A stretch of 64,000 bases of DNA from Pelecanus crispus (GCF_030463565.1 NC_134676.1:3396001-3460000); one strand, 5' to 3'; positions 38,710 through 49,017 are shown, counted from the stretch's first letter. The notes: generated by a model not told the origin, from the letters alone. Numbers and translations are program-made.

Positions 38710-41700
38710 ACTGATTTTTACAAAGCCCTTTATTTTTTTTCTCTTAAGGTTTATAAAAACTGACACTCAAACCCAAAATGTTTAAAACTTTATACATATG
38801 TACAGTATGAGAAATAAATTATCTTTTAAGACATACAAAAACCACAATATACAAATAGGGCTTTGAAACCACTCTAAGCATGGCCCGGTGACAAGTCATA
38901 GATACCAAAGGCTTCAGTTATTGAAGCCTTTGCATAAAACCAGGGGGAAAAAGAAAAAAAAAAAATCTCCAGATGTGCTTACTTTGGTTGGATTGAAGCT
39001 CTACAAGAACTCAGAGAACTGCAGACCTCAGAAGGCCTTGCTAAGTCTTCAGAACTCAGTGCACCATTGGCAACACCATTTTTTGAGATGGCCTTTCTGC
39101 ATGCCAAAAGTTCAAGAGTTGTTACACCAAGTCTCCTTCCAAAGATGGGGGGGAATCATCTAGTTCACCTCTGATAAGATCTGCTGTAGCAAACAGGACA
39201 GCTGTAGGGAGTCTGTCAAACTCGGAGCAAAGCCAAGTTCATCTGGCACCAGGGAATCCAACCAGGATGTTGTGGCAATGAGCGTAGGGTGTTGCCTGTT
39301 TGGCTCAGTTAAATACTTTGCACAAAACTAAGGCCTTAATTACTCACTGGTACTACAACAGCATCTGAGCAGAGGTGAAGGCATTCTCAGTAGTTCAAAG
39401 GACTGGTGCAAAGCTCTCCTGAAGCAGTACACTTCGTTACCTTCCTCCTCCCCTACAGTCAGGAGAAGGGCAGCTGCCTTTTGCCTCTTACAAAGAGATC
39501 AACACATGGGACCGGACAGACTCACTGCAGGCGCTGACTGGGGAGCGAGGAGAAGCTGCCAACACCATCACCTGCCATCTGCACTGTGTACAGGGAGGAT
39601 GGAGTACTGCCTTCTTCTGAGGTAATATAGAGAGATCGCAGTATCAGCCAGACACAGAATGCATTATTTTTAAGGCAAGCAAAGGACAACTTGGAGTTAA
39701 GTGGCATTGTGCTTATTCCCACCCCTCCCCTGAACAACCCGAGGCACTTGACCTGTGCTGGTCTCATCTTCCCACAGCCCATAGTGCTATTAGACCCACG
39801 GTAACTCCTACGCTAGATGCTAATTTGTTCTTGGCAGCTCTGTCGCCAACAGGCTGACGGGCAGTTAGCATGGTTATCTTCTCAACTCCACTGGCAGGCT
39901 AGACCAGAAGATCATTGCTGAGGTCTAGATCTGGGAAGATCTCATCTGTAGTCCTGGTTAATGGGAGCAGGCAGGAAATGCAGCGTGTAACAGGTCAAGG
40001 CAAGGTTAAATGCACAAACCAGGCTCCTTGGGGAAGGGAGAATGCAGTTTTAGTTATTCTAGGTCTAGGACCACAGTCCATCAATTGCTCCTCAGTTTCT
40101 TGCATCTGATCCAAGACGTTTTGTCCTGAAGACCTAGTTGCTTTAAGTGCTACCAAGCCAGATTTTTTGCCAGAGCATTTTTCCACCTGTGTGGTCTTCA
40201 TGCATCTAGGTTGCTCAGTTGTGAGTCTTTAGAGAAGTCTTCAGAGCAAATTTGAGACAGATCTGGGAAAAGCAGAGAGGAAAAAAAACCAAACTAGTTA
40301 AATGTAGAAGTTAAGAGGAGTAATAAATAATTCCTAAGAAACTCTAGGACACCAAGAACAGGTTTAGACAGTACAGGTTGGTATTTTAATCTGTATTTTA
40401 ATCTGTCAAAGCAGCACTTTGCCCAGTAGCTACGCAATGAGAGCCTGAAGCATGCAAGTAGGCTGCAAACAGAAATTACAGGTCTTGACACTAGACTCTG
40501 CCTGTTCAGATCCATTCGGGGTGGACAGATGTTTGCAGACTCAGTCTCCAAGTAGGGAGATATAATCTTGCAGTGACTTGGCAGGAATGGAGAGCTGAAC
40601 AGCAAGTAATTGCTCGTGGTCTCTGGGAGGAAGGATCATTTCCTAGAAACCATAGCGCTTTGGAGCTCAGATCTGCTCCTCTGCCGCGTGCGAAAGCTGT
40701 GCTCCGGGAGTAAAGCAGGAAGGGCCCATCTGCCAGCAATTCTGTTTTATGGGGGTTAAAGAGTAACATATCAAAACAGCCTTTTATTGTACCTGCAGGA
40801 ATATTTACTTGATCTTTCAAGACTTGTGGCAGAGCAGCAAGTCTTTGCACAGGGGTTTCATTCACGGAATTGTTTGCTACTCTGTGTAGCACAGCTTGCT
40901 GGTTTCTGCCAAGCCTGGAACGGTACCAGCTCACATTTCTGAGCTGGGTTCTGCCGCCCAAGAGGGATGCGCAAAGCACGACTTCCAGAGGGCTTTGCTA
41001 GCCCTAACAAGCACTTTGTCTCCGGATTAGAAGCGACAAAGCTCGAAGTTTACAAACTGAAATTTAAGAGAGGCCAAAAGGCCGGGCTTTATCTGAAGGA
41101 GATGATCGTTTAGCCAAACGAACAGGGGATTCATTCAAAACATGACTGGAGGCAGTCTGAAGCAATCAAGCTGTCGCTGCTGGGACCAGACTTACTGGAA
41201 GTCATGCTCTGAGGACTGATGCTAGGGTGTCTGGAAAGTCACCCAGAGGTTAAGCAGGGCTGAACTTCTCCGGCAACAGCTGAGTTAGGATGCTCCTGAA
41301 CCAGAAGAGATTAGCGTGGCCAGAGATGAAGCAGTAGGAGTCACTACTGCAACAGCGTGGCAAGTCCTCAGCTGTGTCTTGCTCATGTAGTTGAGCCCAA
41401 ACTTCATCAAGAGATTTCTTGGCAGCTTAAGATCTTCGACCAGGCTGAAACGGTTTTTGAGGGAATGCCCTGCACGCCCAGCTTTCCTCTGTTTTACAGG
41501 GCAGTTAACAGATGCCTCTAATTAGCTCTCCACTATCGCAAGGATCTTGGGTATTGCTAGTACCTCATTTTTAGCATCTACCACAATAGCAAGCAGACAG
41601 GTTCTTTAGGCCCAGGGATCACGTTATACCAATCTGGTAGTAAGCACGTAAAGGTCCAAGGTGACAAACCAGGATCAGAAGTGAGGATAATATCACCTAG

Positions 41701-41890
41701 TTAGTTATAGTCAAGGCATACATGAAAATTAAGTCTAATAGCTGGGAATCTTGGGCTAGAATTTATTAACTTTTTCTTTTTTTTGAAAGAAAAAGAGGTT
41801 CCAGGAGTCTAAACAAACAAAACTGGCTCTACTCATCCCGGCACAGCCACATGCATCAGACAGGATTTCTCTTAACTGATTTTTCCCTAC
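38710..41890 (-). other. LIPG: LIPG 3' region: final intron plus probable 3' UTR
   Basis: 3.2 kb between the last resolved coding exon and a likely polyadenylation site. No homologue of the short mammalian terminal coding segment could be fixed. The stretch has few repeats and an AT-rich distal part, as expected for a long 3' UTR. A 157-codon minus frame (40979-40506) is open but resembles nothing I know. The intron/UTR boundary is unknown. Confidence 0.5.
38729..38734 (-). terminator. LIPG: Polyadenylation signal, probable LIPG 3' end
   Basis: A minus-strand AATAAA lies after an A-run, with AT-rich sequence upstream (38740-38870) and GT/TT-containing sequence downstream. Cleavage would fall near 38,715. 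It is the best 3' end in the region. A second AATAAA on the same strand near 40,783-40,788 could be an alternative site. Confidence 0.55.
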
Positions 41891-41983
41891 CTTTTTCGCC
41901 ATTCCTCTGCGCACTTCACAAACCAGAGCTCTTTACCAGGAGATATACTGGTCAGCTGGGAATCCTCCACACAGAAAGCAAAC
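41891..41983 (-). CDS. LIPG: LIPG coding exon 9 (PLAT C-terminus)
   Basis: 93 bp, residues 470-499 plus two bases. Too short to stand out alone, it was found by searching for the family's last disulfide segment: [20 protein letters not shown] then [11 protein letters not shown]. Both Cys are present. Acceptor CCTCCTAG|G, donor AAAAG|GTAGGG. If the donor were skipped, a TAG follows one codon later, giving an alternative end ...WRKR. In mammals about ten further residues come from one more exon, not located here. Confidence 0.92.
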
Positions 41984-44900
41984 CTAGGAGGAGGAATCGG
42001 AAGTCAAGAGAAGGTACCTGTTGTCTCCATGATTAACAAATAACATGAAATATGGACCGCAGCTCATTCTAGGACAAGTTGTTTGATTTGACATCCTTCC
42101 TGTGGAGCATCTTGATACACCATTAGCCTGTTGAATGGCTCTTTTATTTCCTACTTTAATATTTTATTTGGGGATCCTTGCTTCTACTACCCCTATGTTT
42201 CATGCATTGTAGAAACCAGGATGCAGAATAGCTTACAGGATGATAGGTGATGCTTATTTAAAGCTCTGAGAAAGGTGGGAAAATTGTCAATATCAACTGC
42301 TGTTCTCTGACAGATCTGGGTTACCTTCAGAACAACATTAACACAAGATCTGGGAGTGCAGTGCTACATGCTTGGCAGCTTTACTTCTTCTTGGTTGCTC
42401 GGGTAGCTTTCCAATTACAGAGATCTCGGAAGGAGCAATACAGTGCTTAAGGAGCTGGTGTCACCACATTACCGGTTGCAGTTTTAGGTCTAGCTTGCTG
42501 TGTCAAATCAGCACATTATGCACGTAAATAGTAGCCATGCCTATCTATGTTTCAGTATTTTGGGCGTTGTCAGTACTTCAACCCTTCAGGTGTCATCTAA
42601 ACCATCTTGAAGTAGGTTAATTTAGATACTGTGACACTGTCTCGCCTGCCCTTGGGGACTAAGTAAAGCAAAAGAACATCTCAGATCTGATCTGCAGCAG
42701 CTAGTTTTGCTTAAAGCCTAGCTTGCAGCCTCCTGCTGGCGAGTAGCCTGCTCTCCTACACCATGAGGATGCATTAGCTGGTGATACCAAAGAGGAAAGG
42801 ACAGTTCAAGGTACCAGCTAAGTTCAAACCCCCAACTTTTCTTGCTAGATTCTGAATATTCCTCCTATTGATTGAAGTTTTAAGTCAGCTCACATGTTCT
42901 AAGACAATTATTACCTCTGTTGCGTTTCCCCGGATTTCACACGTATACGTCTGATATGCAGTTCCTGGAAAGACTTCACAGGCCGATACCAGTAGCTCTT
43001 CAGCTCTTTCCACAGATCGTACCATGACTGAGATGTTCCCTCCCAGGTGAGCTTTATTTTTAAAAGTTCACCCATGTCCTTTTCAGTATAGACCAGGAAA
43101 GTGTTGGTAGCATTTAGGCCGATTTGATCAAGCCTAAAAGACAAGCAGACTCTCAACATTTCTTCCTTATGGAAGCATGCCAGATGCTCTTTCATTCCAT
43201 GCAAGAAGTTAAACAGAGCCCTTTGCAGCTTATCAAGTGCCCCACATTCAACTGTCACCAGTTAATTACCGATTACACTAAAGAAAGTGAGCTTAGATAG
43301 CTGGTTCAATACAATGCCTCGTGTATTCGGCTCAGCCATCCTTCCATAGCTTAAAAGTGAATTTCATGCCTCATGTTTCTTCTGGGAGAGGCTAAAGGAG
43401 GTCAACAATGCCTCCAGAGATATGGGTGCTTTCAGGCTATGTCCAAATGGTAGAGGGGAAAAGCACAACAAAGTACTTCAACAACGAGCCATGAAGGCTA
43501 ATATATAGGGGAGTGGGCACATCAGATTGCTTTCTCAGCAATAAATCATAATTAAGTTACTGGATGAAAAGTTTTTTGAACGGTGATAACGTGAGGCTGC
43601 TAGGCTCAGGTGCAATGCTAGTGTTCCTAGAGGAAAAAGAGTAATGCCACCTTGTCTAGTCCCAGCGGCCTTCTTACCTAGAGCAAGCACAACACGCCGG
43701 CTTACTTACATTTCTAAAGAGAGGGGTTCAGAGTTTCCGTTGGTGCCATAAAGGGTGACGGAGAAAGTGGGGTCAGCCTCTCCCAAGCTTTTGTAGCTGA
43801 AGACGTGCATTTTCATCTGATAATGGTAGACTGGAGAGAAACAAGGAGAATATAGATGGAACCACTTTGTTGGGAGACAACATTGCTCAGCATCGCTCTT
43901 TGTGAAATAGTGTTGGCTGGCAAAGGCTAGACCCTGTATTTATTGAGACATCATTGATCACTTTTTCCTGCCCTTACTGATTATAAAGTTGACATTTATA
44001 CAACAAGGGCAGGTCCACTCTCGGGAGGGCTCCTCAGACCTTATGCTGCTTTAAGGTTGCGGTGCTCTTGCAAGTATGACATGCATAAGCTGTAGTCCTG
44101 CTCAAAAGGCAGAGCATCCTTATGGCCGGAGCCCTGTTGATTTTACACGGAGGAAGGAGCACAGCAATGCCACAGAACAGCAATGCAGCCAGGTAATGGC
44201 AAAAGACTAATGTCTAGTGCTGTGCTGCTTTGAGGTGATGCTCCTCTTCTACCTCTACATCCTTCCCAGCATTGACTTTGGGAGTCCACTCCTAGAGATG
44301 AGTTTATGCTCTTTTTAAGAGGGAAAGCGTACCTTTGAACGGCATGTCAGCTCTTGTTTTTAAGTACATCTTGCTGTTTCTTTTGTTCCGTATTTTCCTG
44401 GCGTTGTAGCCAATGCCGTTGCAGCGGTTCTTCCGACAGCTCAGGCAGATGCCCTTCTTGAAGCGACTTGAATCGGTACATTGAAAGGCGAAGCTTTGTT
44501 TATCTTGGTTCACGAGGGAGTCAACGAAGAGGTGCACAGACCGCTCGTGTTCACATTTAACAACTTCACCAATTGCTAGAGAAGCAGAGTTGCAAGGGAT
44601 GCATTTTGTGTAAACATTTGTCACTCCAGCAGCTGATAAAATACAGTGAGCTGTACCTTTTTGTAGCCCAGCACGAGTTGAGCATGGCCAAACTTGAACA
44701 TTTTTCAAACACTAGCAATTCAAGAGGTTAGTACAAGGCCCTTGAAGAGGAGTTATGATTTAGTGTCTACCATGAAAAGAGATTTAAAGAGGATTCTAGA
44801 CCTAGCGTAAGATGACTATAGTTTATGATCAGGTGTTAGAGAACATGCTACTTCAGAATTAAAAGCAGGTCTAGTTTCTAGCAACTATCTTGAGTAGCAC

Positions 44901-47900
44901 AGGCAGTTTAGAAGGAAAAAATAGTTTTCTCTGCTCTTGTAAATCAGATCATCCCCCTGCATCAAGCCAAGTCTATTTGTGAGAAGTCTACACCGACCAG
45001 AGGCAAAACAAGTAATGAGAACTTACTCCCATAGGCAATTGCTCCCAAGACATCACTTAATCCACAGCCAGGCTGGAAGTCTCCCCCATTGGGGTAGATG
45101 TCAACGTGGCCTACAGGCATCTGGATCCCAATGCTAACACCTAGTGTTTCCCTTGTGTAAGTGTGTAGGACATCCACAAAGTTAGCATCATCGGGGGAGA
45201 GGCGCTTGCTAGGGTCCACTCCTTCAAACATAGGGCCAGCGGGATCCAAGCCTGGTGTTAGAGACAGTACATGAGATGCCAGGTGAAAAATTGGGTTATT
45301 TCATACAGAACGTAGCCAGGGGCCTGCTGCTAGCAGCCCTCCTAACCGGGTGCTACGCAGACAGTCCCTGCCTCATTGCAGATACTGTCCCTCAAGGTCT
45401 CTTCACCGTGGGCTCACTGGGGGAACAAATGAAGACGTCCCATACCACTTTTGGTGCGATACAACCCAGTGGTAGCACCAGTCCACTCTACAGCGATGGC
45501 TTCAGGTTGCCTGTTGGAAGCAACGAGCCTTTGCTAGGTCACAGCGAAGAGATACTTTAAGAGGCAGCAGATGACTGAACACCAGAAGAGGTCTAGCAGC
45601 CCACAGAGACTGTTGGTAGCCAAAACTGCCTTGGCTACATTTAGCCTATTTTCAGACTGGACATACGGAGGGACTAATACAAGTTTAAGCAGCAGGCGGG
45701 TAATTCCTGCATCTGGGATCCCATGATGGGTTTGGGACTTTCTGTTAATCTCTGAGCCTCACCCACAACCTGAAGCTGTGCTCCTGAGCCATTCCCCAAC
45801 TTGACTGTTGGGTGCTTTTTCCTGCTTAAATAAATACCAATATTTATTGCTAGGCTCTGAGGAATTCTCACTGCCAGTGTCACATTGAAACACTTAATGC
45901 AACCCCTTGTACATGCCCTAAGTTCTCACAGGTTGAAATCAGCCTTCCTCTGGATTCCGAAGCACTCTCTTCAAGATATTTTCAAAATGAGGGGTTGGGT
46001 TTTTTGGTTTGGGGTTTTGTTTTGTTGTTTCGTTTTGGTTTTTTTTACCAAACATCCCATGGGACAAACTGCACCCAATAACTCTCACTTCCATTAGTTT
46101 ATGAGCTATAATCACAAACCCAATATCGCTCAGAGGCTTAGGACTTGGATAGTAAGAGCTTGAGCTGGACTTGTTTTGAACCCACATTTAACTTCAAATA
46201 TACTCAAGATCAGGTTGTCCTCTGAAAGGTTTTTCATTGAACCTCCCCTACCTTTGGGGTTCAAAATTAAGATACTCTCTTATGTCAAGAGACCCATACT
46301 CCCCACTGCCGCCACAGGTAGGAAACTTGTCATTTCCGAATAAGCAAGCCCAAAACAACATCGCAGCAACACAGGAAATGAGCCTCTTTGGGGAAACTCA
46401 CTGCCGGTAAGGAAGGTAGGAGAGCGCTTAAAAAGCCACTTGCCTGTAATTCTGCCTATTGTCCCATGGACGTGGTTACCAGCAAAGCCGGCAACGTGGG
46501 CGCCCAGGCTGTACCCGATCAGGTGGGCGTTCTTGAGCTGGAAGAGTGTGTGTTCCTGCAAGGAAAAAAAAAAAAGATATGATAATTTGTCCCCCTGCCT
46601 TTCAGGATAGCTGGCACCGCTCCCATCTGCAGGACTCTCAAGTCCAATTCTAAGAACAGATTGGAAGGAGAGGGCAGACAAGCATGCTTCGTTCTTTATT
46701 TTGTCAAGACAAGTAGAAGTTGAGCGGTTTGGATGGCACTTGTGGCATGCCACCCACCGCAGTACCCAGCTTCCAACCCCAATTACGATATTCTTTGTTT
46801 ATGCAGCTTCTGGAGCCGCCTTCCCCCAGGGAGCTGCCAGCAGACCTCAGTACTGGCCACGGACTCGAGTGCCAAGTGTAGCACCGCGGGCCGTTTCCTT
46901 TTTTTCCATCCTCTTGCCAAGCCAACGCTGTCTTTGAATGCCCAACTCCTGCGCTCGCATCGCTCAGACAGGACTCCAGTCTGAGACGGGATTTGAAGTC
47001 CAATTCGATTTGGACTTCAAATCTGAAGTCCAATTCAATTTGAAGTCCACTTCAACACCACTCATCCGAGCACGTCGCAAAGCGGCATCTCCCAGGAAAG
47101 CACCGCAGCGCTTGCTCGCGGGCGGGCCGAGCGCAGCGCCTTAGCTCTGAGCCATTGCCCCACCAAGCCTCGGGCTTTGGATTACACCAGAGCCTTCCTC
47201 GCTCGCGAGCGCTGGAGCTGGTGAATACGCCGTTCCCTTGTGCAACGGCCCCTCACGGAGCGTTACAACAGCGACCGTTCTTAGCTCGCGTTACCTGTAA
47301 CCAGTCGAGCAGCCTCGCTATGCTTTTTCCGACAATCCGCGTGTTGTTCACGGCATCGGTGTAGAGCTGGTGGGCGAGCGGAAGCCAATCCACCACGACC
47401 ACGTTGGCATCCTTCTCCCTCTCCTGAAGAGCCAACACCAAGCTGCCCAGCCAGGTTTCGAACATGCCGCTCATCTAGAAAGATATTCAGGTGGTGGTTT
47501 CCAGCTCACAGGACCCAGACTACATATTCACAGTTAAGTTATTTGTACATCATTTACATATTCTGCTCCGGTTGTATGCTCCTCTACAAACCCCACTGCT
47601 GCTCAGTGCTGCACTAATGGTGTAAGAAAAACAGGTTTTGAGAGACTCTGGCTGTAATTAGCCACCTTGCCTTTTAAGGCAGGAGGGAGAAGCATTTGTT
47701 ACCTGCCGCCTTATCGCTCTTTTCCCCAAAAGTTTCAGAAATTCTGATAGAGCGCAAAGTTATTTCCCAGTCCCGGCAGCACCGTTTGCGTAAGCCCCGG
47801 TAGAGTTGCTAAGTGCCCTGGTGCCACGCACATCAAGCGCAGAGGCAGCAAGCTTGGCAAAGTCTGTCTCTGCCCTCTCTTTCTTTATCGAGGAGACCGC

Positions 47901-48866
47901 GTAGCAGAAGCCGAGATTGCGGATGTGCCGCTAAGATTACGCAAGGTCTACAGGTGCGTCAAGCCAGGTGCCACCTTCGTAGCGGGCAGTTAGTTGCGCG
48001 TTAGGGTAAATCTCAGGTTGCCTTTACCACGTTCACATTACGCAGATGCGCAGCAATCTTGGGCAGCTGTGAACGAGTTGGGGTGATTTCGCAAAGTTCT
48101 TAAGTACGCCCCGCATGGCTTTGCTCCAGAGACCTCAGGTGCAGCTACTACGAGGCCAAAAGCGCTCAAAACGCGCCAAGTTGTCCCAAATCTCACGTAT
48201 TCAAGAGATTGTCACGTGCAGACCGTTTCCAGGGCAGTTTGCGCTCGCTGAGCGGAGGGATGGAAGGCTGAGCGGAGGGATGGAAGGCTGAGCGGAGGGA
48301 ATTGAAGGCTGAGCATCGCCCAGAGCCGCGCGGGATCCTCCATACTTACTGTCCAGCCGTGAATGATGAAGAAGGTCTTCGCCGTTGCGTTGAACTTGCA
48401 GTCCTCCAGACGCTCGCGCTGCCCGACGGCGAGCGCGCAACCGTCCTCTTCGGCGTCCGGCGAGGAGCGGAGATTGAACTTCACCTGCGGCGCGGGCTGC
48501 CGGGTGGGCTCCCGGGTGGGCTCCCGGGTGGGCTGCAGCAGCTCGGCGATGGTGGCATCTGCGAGCGGGCGGAGGGGGCGGCTCAGCAAAGCCCCCCCGG
48601 CCCCGCCGCCGCGCTCCAGCCTCACCTGGGAGAGGGGGGACCGGCTCCGCGCCCCCCGCGGGGAGAGGCGGAGCGGCCGGGAGCTGTCCCCCCCCGCGGC
48701 TCCCCCCCCGCCTCCCCGCCCTCCGCCTCCACCCGCGACCCCGTCCCGCGTGGGACCGCGCTCACCCACCTCCTGCCAGCAGCGCGGCCCCCGCCGGCCG
48801 CGGAGCGCTGCCCGCCGCCAGGCAGCAGGTCACGCCGGCGCACAGCAGGAGCGCCAGCCTGCTCAT
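41891..48866 (-). CDS. LIPG: Endothelial lipase (LIPG), nine coding exons resolved, terminal exon not found
   Basis: Secreted triglyceride-lipase-family phospholipase A1; the family acts on HDL phospholipids at the endothelial surface. Coding exons on the minus strand: 48866-48770, 48558-48350, 47474-47295, 46555-46444, 45251-45027, 44575-44333, 43830-43710, 43133-42915 and 41983-41891. All phases join, giving about 500 residues with no stop. Seen in order: a signal peptide (residues 1 to about 19); the HGWT oxyanion region; GYSLG with Ser178; LDPAGP with Asp202; a lid between Cys262 and Cys282; CEH with His284; RNKR at 337-340, the proprotein-convertase site known in this family; and a PLAT domain from about 357. 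N-glycosylation sequons occur at NATA, NNTR and NATN. The short Cys-bounded lid and the CEHER and RNKR stretches match endothelial lipase rather than lipoprotein or hepatic lipase. The start is the first ATG downstream of the promoter and opens the signal peptide. Intron 4 has a GC donor. The last few residues and stop are unresolved. Identity is near certain; the C-terminus is not. Confidence 0.96.
42915..43133 (-). CDS. LIPG: LIPG coding exon 8 (PLAT domain)
   Basis: 219 bp, residues 397-468. It includes a sequon (NATNTF), [20 protein letters not shown], the aromatic stretch SQSWYDLW and the strand [13 protein letters not shown]. Acceptor TTTTAG|G, donor CAGAG|GTAATA, phase 2 out. Confidence 0.96.
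43710..43830 (-). CDS. LIPG: LIPG coding exon 7 (PLAT domain start)
   Basis: 121 bp, residues 357-395. It encodes [30 protein letters not shown] and begins the C-terminal PLAT/LH2 beta-sandwich, which binds lipoprotein surface in this family. Acceptor CTCCAG|TC, donor GAAAT|GTAAGT, phase 2 out. Confidence 0.96.
44333..44575 (-). CDS. LIPG: LIPG coding exon 6 (catalytic His, furin site)
   Basis: 243 bp, residues 276-355. It completes the lid at Cys282 and carries [14 protein letters not shown] with catalytic His284. The Cys-rich linker ([14 protein letters not shown]) and RNKR, cleaved by proprotein convertases in characterised orthologues, follow. Many basic residues here fit heparan sulfate binding. 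Acceptor CTCTAG|CA, donor AAAG|GTACGC. Confidence 0.97.
45027..45251 (-). CDS. LIPG: LIPG coding exon 5 (catalytic Asp, lid start)
   Basis: 225 bp, residues 201-274. It begins [10 protein letters not shown] with catalytic Asp202, followed by [18 protein letters not shown] and the [16 protein letters not shown] core. It ends inside the lid after Cys262. There is one extra residue (YTRETLG) relative to the human protein as I recall it. Acceptor ACCAG|GC, donor GGGA|GTAAGT. Confidence 0.97.
45991..46047 (+). repeat. G/T-rich low-complexity tract, LIPG intron 4
   Basis: GGGTTTTTTGG-type sequence made only of G and T except one C. On the LIPG sense strand it is an A/C-rich tract. It resembles the other G/T tracts in the window. 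Confidence 0.85.
46444..46555 (-). CDS. LIPG: LIPG coding exon 4 (catalytic Ser), GC donor
   Basis: 112 bp, residues 163-199 plus one base. It contains the nucleophile elbow GYSLG with Ser178 and ends GRITG. The acceptor follows a long pyrimidine run (TTGCAG|GAA). The donor reads ACAG|GCAAGT. The frame and the family's GRITG/LDPAG junction require splicing exactly here, so this is a GC-AG intron. No GT donor nearby would keep the protein. Confidence 0.95.
46991..47053. repeat. Short hairpin cluster in LIPG intron 3
   Basis: Three direct copies of TGAAGTCCA(A/C)TTC (46994, 47024, 47041) and one inverted copy between the first two. The first arm (46991-47003) and 47010-47022 form a near-perfect 13-bp stem with a 6-base loop. 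The inverted copy can pair instead with the third copy. Not related to CR1 as far as I can tell. Confidence 0.85.
47295..47474 (-). CDS. LIPG: LIPG coding exon 3
   Basis: 180 bp, residues 103-162, phase 0 at both ends. It encodes MSGMFETWL and the strongly conserved block [20 protein letters not shown], ending at DWLQ. A sequon (NNTR) is present. Acceptor TCTAG|ATG, donor CAG|GTAACG. To my knowledge the exon size is the usual one for this family. Confidence 0.97.
48247..48307 (+). repeat. 20-bp tandem repeat, three units, LIPG intron 2
   Basis: Three head-to-tail copies of a unit beginning GCTGAGCGGAGGGATGGAAG, the third with a small change. It lies about 40 bp inside intron 2 from the exon 2 donor. 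Purine-rich on the plus strand. No function evident. Confidence 0.9.
48350..48558 (-). CDS. LIPG: LIPG coding exon 2
   Basis: 209 bp, residues 33-102. It holds the variable N-terminal stretch, which here contains a threefold 12-bp repeat read as P-T-R-E/Q. The first conserved Cys pair of the family and the motif FFIIHGWT (oxyanion-hole region) follow. The sequon NATA is at the conserved site. Acceptor GCAG|AT and donor ACA|GTAAGT are both canonical. Confidence 0.96.
48501..48536 (+). repeat. LIPG: 12-bp coding tandem repeat within LIPG exon 2
   Basis: Three units of CGGGTGGGCTCC on the plus strand, the last ending GC instead of CC. On the coding strand they read as [12 protein letters not shown]. 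The repeat keeps frame because 12 is a multiple of three. It lies in the poorly conserved N-terminal segment before the lipase core. Confidence 0.9.
48770..48866 (-). CDS. LIPG: LIPG coding exon 1
   Basis: 97 bp: 32 codons plus one base. It encodes a hydrophobic signal peptide beginning [11 protein letters not shown], then an Ala/Gly/Pro-rich linker. The donor is GAG|GTGGGT. A second GT four bases further (GTGAGC) looks stronger, but only the first keeps phase 1 with exon 2, giving a split Asp codon. The exon is very GC-rich and lies within the CpG island. Confidence 0.9.
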
Positions 48867-48930
48867 GGCGCGGGCGGGCGGACGGACAGACGGACGGGCG
48901 GACGGCGGGGCTCGGCGGGCGGCGGGGCGC

Positions 48931-48937
48931 TTTAAGG
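48931..48937 (-). promoter_or_regulatory. TATA-like box CCTTAAA
   Basis: The only AT-rich element in an otherwise GC-rich promoter, about 65 bp upstream of the LIPG ATG. TTTAAA/TTAAA boxes can substitute for TATA. Placement would set transcription start near 48,905. Confidence 0.5.
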
Positions 48938-48990
48938 GGCCGCGCGGGGCGGTGCTCGTGGCCCGATGGGGCCGGCCCGCAGCGCCGCTC

Positions 48991-49000
48991 CCATTGGTCA
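48991..49000 (-). promoter_or_regulatory. CCAAT box (TGACCAATGG)
   Basis: The core and flanks match the NF-Y consensus on the LIPG coding strand. It lies about 85 bp upstream of the inferred start, the usual NF-Y distance, with a CRE immediately further upstream. NF-Y and CREB sites are often paired in this way. Confidence 0.65.
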
Positions 49001-49009
49001 CGCCCTCCC

Positions 49010-49017
49010 TGACGTCA
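49010..49017. promoter_or_regulatory. Perfect CRE palindrome TGACGTCA
   Basis: An 8-bp full cAMP-response element, about 105 bp upstream of the inferred LIPG transcription start and 13 bp from the CCAAT box. Full CREs that close to a start, in CpG-rich DNA, are typical CREB/ATF sites. Use by LIPG is inferred. Confidence 0.65.

Noticed and set aside
40506..40979. 157-codon minus frame as the LIPG terminal coding exon (contains VNETPVQ, faintly like the mammalian tail)
   Set aside because: It would add about 130 residues where mammals have about ten, has weak acceptor context and shows no real similarity. More likely open by chance in the 3' region.
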